From positions 12,663,933-12,727,932 of the forward strand of contig NC_092023.1 of NCBI RefSeq assembly GCF_042242105.1: 64,000 nt of DNA, in the 5' to 3' direction. This DNA is from Pempheris klunzingeri (lineage: Eukaryota; Chordata; Actinopteri; Acropomatiformes; Pempheridae). The notes under the pieces are model-generated. The model saw only the letters and a list, made by a program, of their open reading frames with translations, ran no database searches and was not told where the DNA came from. Below are positions 60,301 to 64,000 of this stretch, one piece after another (position 1 is the first letter of the stretch; every line of letters begins with the position of its first letter). Position numbers and translations under genes: made by a program.

Positions 60301-61395
60301 TGTGCCTCAAAGTGCATATGTGGTTGTGTACACCAATTGTGGAAAGCTTTAACTAAGCTGAATGTTTCTAGATGTTTGCAGAGATACAGACACATAATGC
60401 GCCTCAGCTGATGTCTTTACTAAATTATTACTAATGGTACAGTTTTTTTAAGATAACACGCTGGTAACACGCCTCATTGGTGCAGGTTATCCACCATAGC
60501 TATAGTGCTTCCAGATATGCTGGCAACTTCACTGAACACCACTGTCTTCATGGGTGGGAAGCCAATAAGGGATCATGCCACAATGTCTCAAGATCACTCA
60601 CTGATTCTACTGTTGCTTCTAAGAATAAGACTTTCAACTGATCTGTACTTTTCTGTCAACAGGCCAAAACTATAATGACTTGATGCTACAGACAAGCATT
60701 GTTTGCATAGCAGACAACATTGCACTAGGTAACATTTTCCTTCATTGTGATAAACATGGACACTGCTGCAGTATACAATAAAAAATGCCAGCACACCAAA
60801 TGTGCGGCTGAAAATAGTCCCCAACAAATTCACGATCTCTCTCTCTTGTTTGTATTGTATAAAATGACAGCCTTGTCCTTTAAATGATTTTGTCCCACAT
60901 AAAATTGAACTTTTGAAGGTACAAATATTTGACAAACAAAACTGACTTGCAAGAAATGTTACAGTAGTGTAGCTTTTGTCCTCTAGGCACAATTAGGAGC
61001 AATTTTGCTCTACCCTTTCTGTGAATTTGTCAGATCTGTAGTCCTTAGAGGAAAAAAATAGTATATATGAAGAAAAATACAAGACAGTTTAAAAAAGAAA
61101 TAATACTCCTAGAGTTTAAATGTATGTGCATGTATACTGTTGTGCTGTTTATGCATTGAGTGAGCAGTTGTATGTATGCAGACATGTTGGTTTTTGATTT
61201 TGTGTGTCTATGTGTCTGCACACAAATGGACATATTTCATCATTTGTGTTTGTTTGTGAGTCCACGTGTGTGTTTACCGTTTACATGTGTGTTTGTGGTC
61301 AGGAGGTGAGGGGCAAACAACAGGGCACCAAACAGCTTTAAGAGAAGAAAATCCAACAACATAAACAAAACCACGGTCAGTGTGACACGTGTCAC
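51340..61395. other. Gene-poor stretch
   Basis: No exon supported by conservation was seen. It includes ordinary AT-rich sequence, a CA-rich patch near 54490-54620, a TC-rich patch near 54690-54850, a GC-richer patch near 57420-57850, and a CA tract at 57983-58003. It may be a long first intron of the divergent gene. Some segments (56000-57000, 57450-57850) have the low-repeat look of conserved non-coding DNA, but that cannot be tested here. Confidence 0.4.
57983..58003. repeat. (CA)n microsatellite
   Basis: A short perfect CA tract. Confidence 0.9.
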
Positions 61396-61572
61396 CTTCG
61401 CTGTGACAGGGGACAGACACCGGAGAGGCACATAGTCCCCGAGAATCTCTTTGAAGTCGGCCAGCAATTGTGCTGCTGGTTTGGAAGTATTGTCTTTCCT
61501 GCCCTTGGGCGTTGCTGTAGGGCAGATGCACTCGGCTTTTAGAGAAACACTTGCCAGGATTAGGCCTATTAG
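61396..61572 (-). CDS. Candidate exon, unknown secreted-type peptide
   Basis: A 177-base stretch of exactly 59 open codons. It has a good acceptor upstream (ctttcacccctgttcag) and a donor (AAG then gtgaca) downstream. It lies within a longer open frame of 140 codons (61240-61662). The peptide opens with a hydrophobic stretch (LIGLILASVSLKAECIC) and then a polar part (LLADFKEILGDYVPLRC) with three Cys in all. It resembles a signal peptide followed by a small helical protein. I recognise no family, no other exons were found, and it could be chance. Confidence 0.2.
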
Positions 61573-62138
61573 CTGAACAGGGGTGAAAGACAACCGTTGC
61601 TGGTTTAGTGAAATCCTGTTGGAATGTGGAAATTTTGGATTGTTAAAACATTTAGTAGGCATGATTAGGCTAGAGGACTCCCCCTCTCTTGCTCTGTTAG
61701 GTCTTGATTAGGCAGAAGATTTGTTGGAAAAGACATTCCCCACCAAACACGTCTTCTTTTTCTCTGTCTTTCCCTGCCCCTCCTGTCTCAGTCATTACTG
61801 CTGCTGTGTTTGTGTTTCTGCTCCAGCCGTTGGGTAAATACCTCTGCTGAAGTAGGTTTTTTTTTCCCCTGCACTTCCCACCGTCCTCCCTCCATTACCT
61901 CCTCTAATGACGTTTACACATCTGCTTAGAAGAGCCTCCACTCGTCTCTCTGTCACCCTGTGTCCGTCTGTCTCTCCCTCTTTGTTGCACATGCACACAC
62001 AAGCACACAGACACACTGAGGCCGCAACATGATGTTTGAGAATTACATTCTCCATTATTTGGGTACTGGATTGATTTCCTCATTTAAATTAACTAGTACA
62101 ATTCAGAGGTGCATTACAATCACAAATTCAGAGTTTGG

Positions 62139-62425
62139 AGGAGCAACTGATTAGTCCATTGAGAAAATTAATTTGCAAATATTTTGATTATTGCTTAATT
62201 ATTCAAGCACGAATGCCAAATTTAGTCTTTTCCAGCTTCTACAATATGATAATTTGATGCTTTTCCTTGTCATAAATGATAGTAAAATGAACTTAAAGAT
62301 GAATTGTTGGGCTCTGGGAAGTCATAATGTGCATTTTCTGACTTTTTATAAACAAAACAATCAATTAATTGAGAAAATAATCTGCAGATTAATCAATGTT
62401 AAACTTATCAGTAGTTGCAGCCCTA
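62139..62425 (+). mobile_element. hAT-type MITE, nearly full length
   Basis: Runs from a degraded start (ggagcaactgattagtcc) through aaaatgaacttaaagatg and gggctctgggaagt to aatctgcagattaatcaatg. It ends in the characteristic gttgcagcccta. This is the layout of a very common vertebrate hAT-type MITE with TAGGGCTGCAAC ends. The left end is diverged. Its open frame of 85 codons is not a gene. Confidence 0.75.
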
Positions 62426-62660
62426 TGGACTTGTTTGTCCTGGAGTAGATTCTGTGTATTACAATAGTTATAATAATATAATTCTCCCTGTTTCCTTGTC
62501 TGATCACTTGTGTGTCTACTACTCTCTCATTTACTGCTTATTGTATGCTTTTCTTTCATTATGGGGCTAAAGGTCTCTCTTGCTCTGTTTCTCTGGACAC
62601 CTGAACTTTTCAACTCCTCACCTCCACGCGCCCTCCAAACCTGGAATGGTACTTCAAGTG

Positions 62661-62662
<2 letters not shown>

Positions 62663-62692
<30 letters not shown>
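62663..62692. repeat. (CA)n microsatellite
   Basis: A perfect CA tract. Confidence 0.95.
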
Positions 62693-62695
<3 letters not shown>

Positions 62696-62805
62696 CAGAC
62701 ACACATGTTCACATATGGCACTCGATGAAGACACATGCCCAGCGGTCATGTCACTCTAGCTTCATTTTCCTACTGATTGACATGTCCTGTAAAACACCGA
62801 GATAT

Positions 62806-62808
62806 ACA

Positions 62809-62840
<32 letters not shown>
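62806..62840. repeat. (CA)n microsatellite
   Basis: A CA tract with one TA interruption. Confidence 0.95.
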
Positions 62841-62957
62841 TATAGAGTGACTGTACCTGTCACCTCTTTTGAATAGTATTACCTTTACCTCATTTAGTTC
62901 TGCCTGTCTATCATCTCTATTCTTCTTCCACTGACAGCTGAATGGGCTCCTGTGGGA

Positions 62958-62961
<4 letters not shown>

Positions 62962-63001
<40 letters not shown>
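62962..63001. repeat. (GT)n microsatellite
   Basis: A perfect GT tract. It is in opposite sense to the CA tract 120 bases to the left, so a transcript could fold here. Confidence 0.95.
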
Positions 63002-63003
<2 letters not shown>

Positions 63004-63857
63004 GGAGGTTCGGCCTGCTGCCTGGCGCCACTTTGCCCACCCTCCACTCTCCTCCACCAAACCCTCTTTCTTGTAATGAGACAGTTGAGAAGATACACTG
63101 TAGTTTCCTCTGTGTGTGTGTGCACTGCCGCCAGGCCTCACAGCACTTTCACTCAGAAGAAAATAGTTTTCAGTCCGTCCCCTCTTTTTTTCTTCTCAGC
63201 GGGTCGAGTTCTGTAACACCTTCCAACAAAACCACCGTAGTGAGAGAGTGAGAGGCAGACCGACAGCCCCACTAGTGACCCCTAGAGGCTATAATATTTA
63301 TTACACCCCAAACAGTGTAGTCAGTCTGGGTTTGTGCCCATTGTTGGCTGTTTTCCCCGGTTGGAGAGACAGTTGACAAATGAGAACTTGGTAAGTAGGA
63401 TTAAGAATGGGAACGTCATCTTCCTACATAGCTATCTAACAAGACACAGAGGGTACAAGCTTAGTAATGTAATTATTTCTGTAAATATTGGTATAGCTAA
63501 TGTAAAAACAGTATGTAACTGACAATTGATCACCACCAGTATCAAATATCGAATGTATTCTCTAGAAAAGTTGCACCCTTGGCTTACAGATTTTTCCATA
63601 TACTTGTAAAGCTTGTTAAACTGTCATTAAAAGGAGAACAGTAATGTTAAGATTACCAAACTGCTCATTGATTAACAGTGTTTTATGGTCATTTTTATTG
63701 GCATTCTCTCAGAATCCTTAGCTAACACCAGAGGTGTAGAAGGAGAGATCTGTGGAAAAGATACTGTGTTAGGTGAAATGGATGAGTGCATGCTGGTGAT
63801 CTGAAAAACACTGGAACATGGTAATTGTAGTTTGGCCCACTGATTTGTCCTTCTTAC

Positions 63858-63971
63858 CAACCAGGCTAAGAATTGCAGTTGCAGCAGTGGTTGTGACAAA
63901 GCTCAGATAGGCAATTAAGATACTACAACCTGTAGCACCCAACAGCTCCAAATTCACACTCTTTCTCAGAT
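63858..63971 (-). CDS. Candidate exon with one hydrophobic (membrane-type) segment
   Basis: A 114-base stretch bounded by an acceptor (tgtctgtgtgttcag) and a donor (gtaagaagg) on the minus strand, with phase 1 at both ends. The peptide is LRKSVNLELLGATGCS followed by ILIAYLSFVTTTAATAILSL, a plausible transmembrane helix. No family is recognised, and the neighbouring exons would lie outside the window or were not found. Confidence 0.25.
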
Positions 63972-64000
63972 CTGAACACACAGACATGATACACCTATAT

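Noticed and set aside
60594..60992. 132-codon minus-strand frame
   Set aside because: Low-complexity Cys/Ser/Leu composition with no family signal; probably chance.

Overview
The window looks like nuclear DNA of a ray-finned (percomorph-like) teleost. Protein-coding exons are short with GT-AG introns, (GT/CA)n microsatellites are dense, and there are remnants of L2/Rex-like LINEs, RTE-type tails and hAT-type non-autonomous transposons. Two genes are recognised beyond doubt: UDP-glucose pyrophosphorylase (ugp2) and cytosolic malate dehydrogenase (mdh1). They lie side by side on the minus strand, the same neighbourhood as on human 2p15.

Layout, left to right. (1) 1-1550 looks like the 3' end of a plus-strand transcript, ending at AATAAA 1526-1531. 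(2) 1894-8370 holds two caspase genes arranged head to head: caspase A (minus, 1894-3767, six exons, 302 aa) and caspase B (plus, 5916-8370, six exons, 335 codons). Both most resemble caspase-14 and lack a recognisable CARD or DED. (3) 8371-11770 is the convergent 3' UTR zone of caspase B and ugp2. (4) 11771-41036 is ugp2 (minus, ten exons, 510 aa), with large introns that hold most of the mobile-element remnants and two strong inverted repeats. (5) 41037-43773 is the ugp2-mdh1 spacer. (6) 43774-50155 is mdh1 (minus, nine coding exons, 333 aa). (7) 50156-50808 is a probable bidirectional promoter; two small plus-strand exons (50809-51339) of an unidentified gene start on its far side. (8) 51340-64000 is gene-poor, with two weak candidate minus-strand exons and a hAT-type MITE.

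Metabolically, ugp2 makes UDP-glucose in the cytosol and mdh1 interconverts malate and oxaloacetate. They are neighbours by conserved synteny, not by a shared pathway. The caspase pair is a local inverted duplication with divergent fates. Caspase B keeps the catalytic dyad and the Asp-specific S1 pocket but has an in-frame TAA in its first coding exon. Caspase A keeps Cys/His but has replaced all three canonical S1 residues (Arg, Gln, Arg become Asn, Asp, Met), giving an Asp two residues before the catalytic Cys, as in paracaspases and metacaspases.

The most interesting items are that S1-pocket rewrite, the stop in caspase B, and an mdh1 stop codon in the UGA-CUA readthrough context. The mdh1 readthrough extension would end in Ala-Arg-Leu, a peroxisomal PTS1-type signal. 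All assignments come from reading the sequence and from remembered family features; no database search was run.
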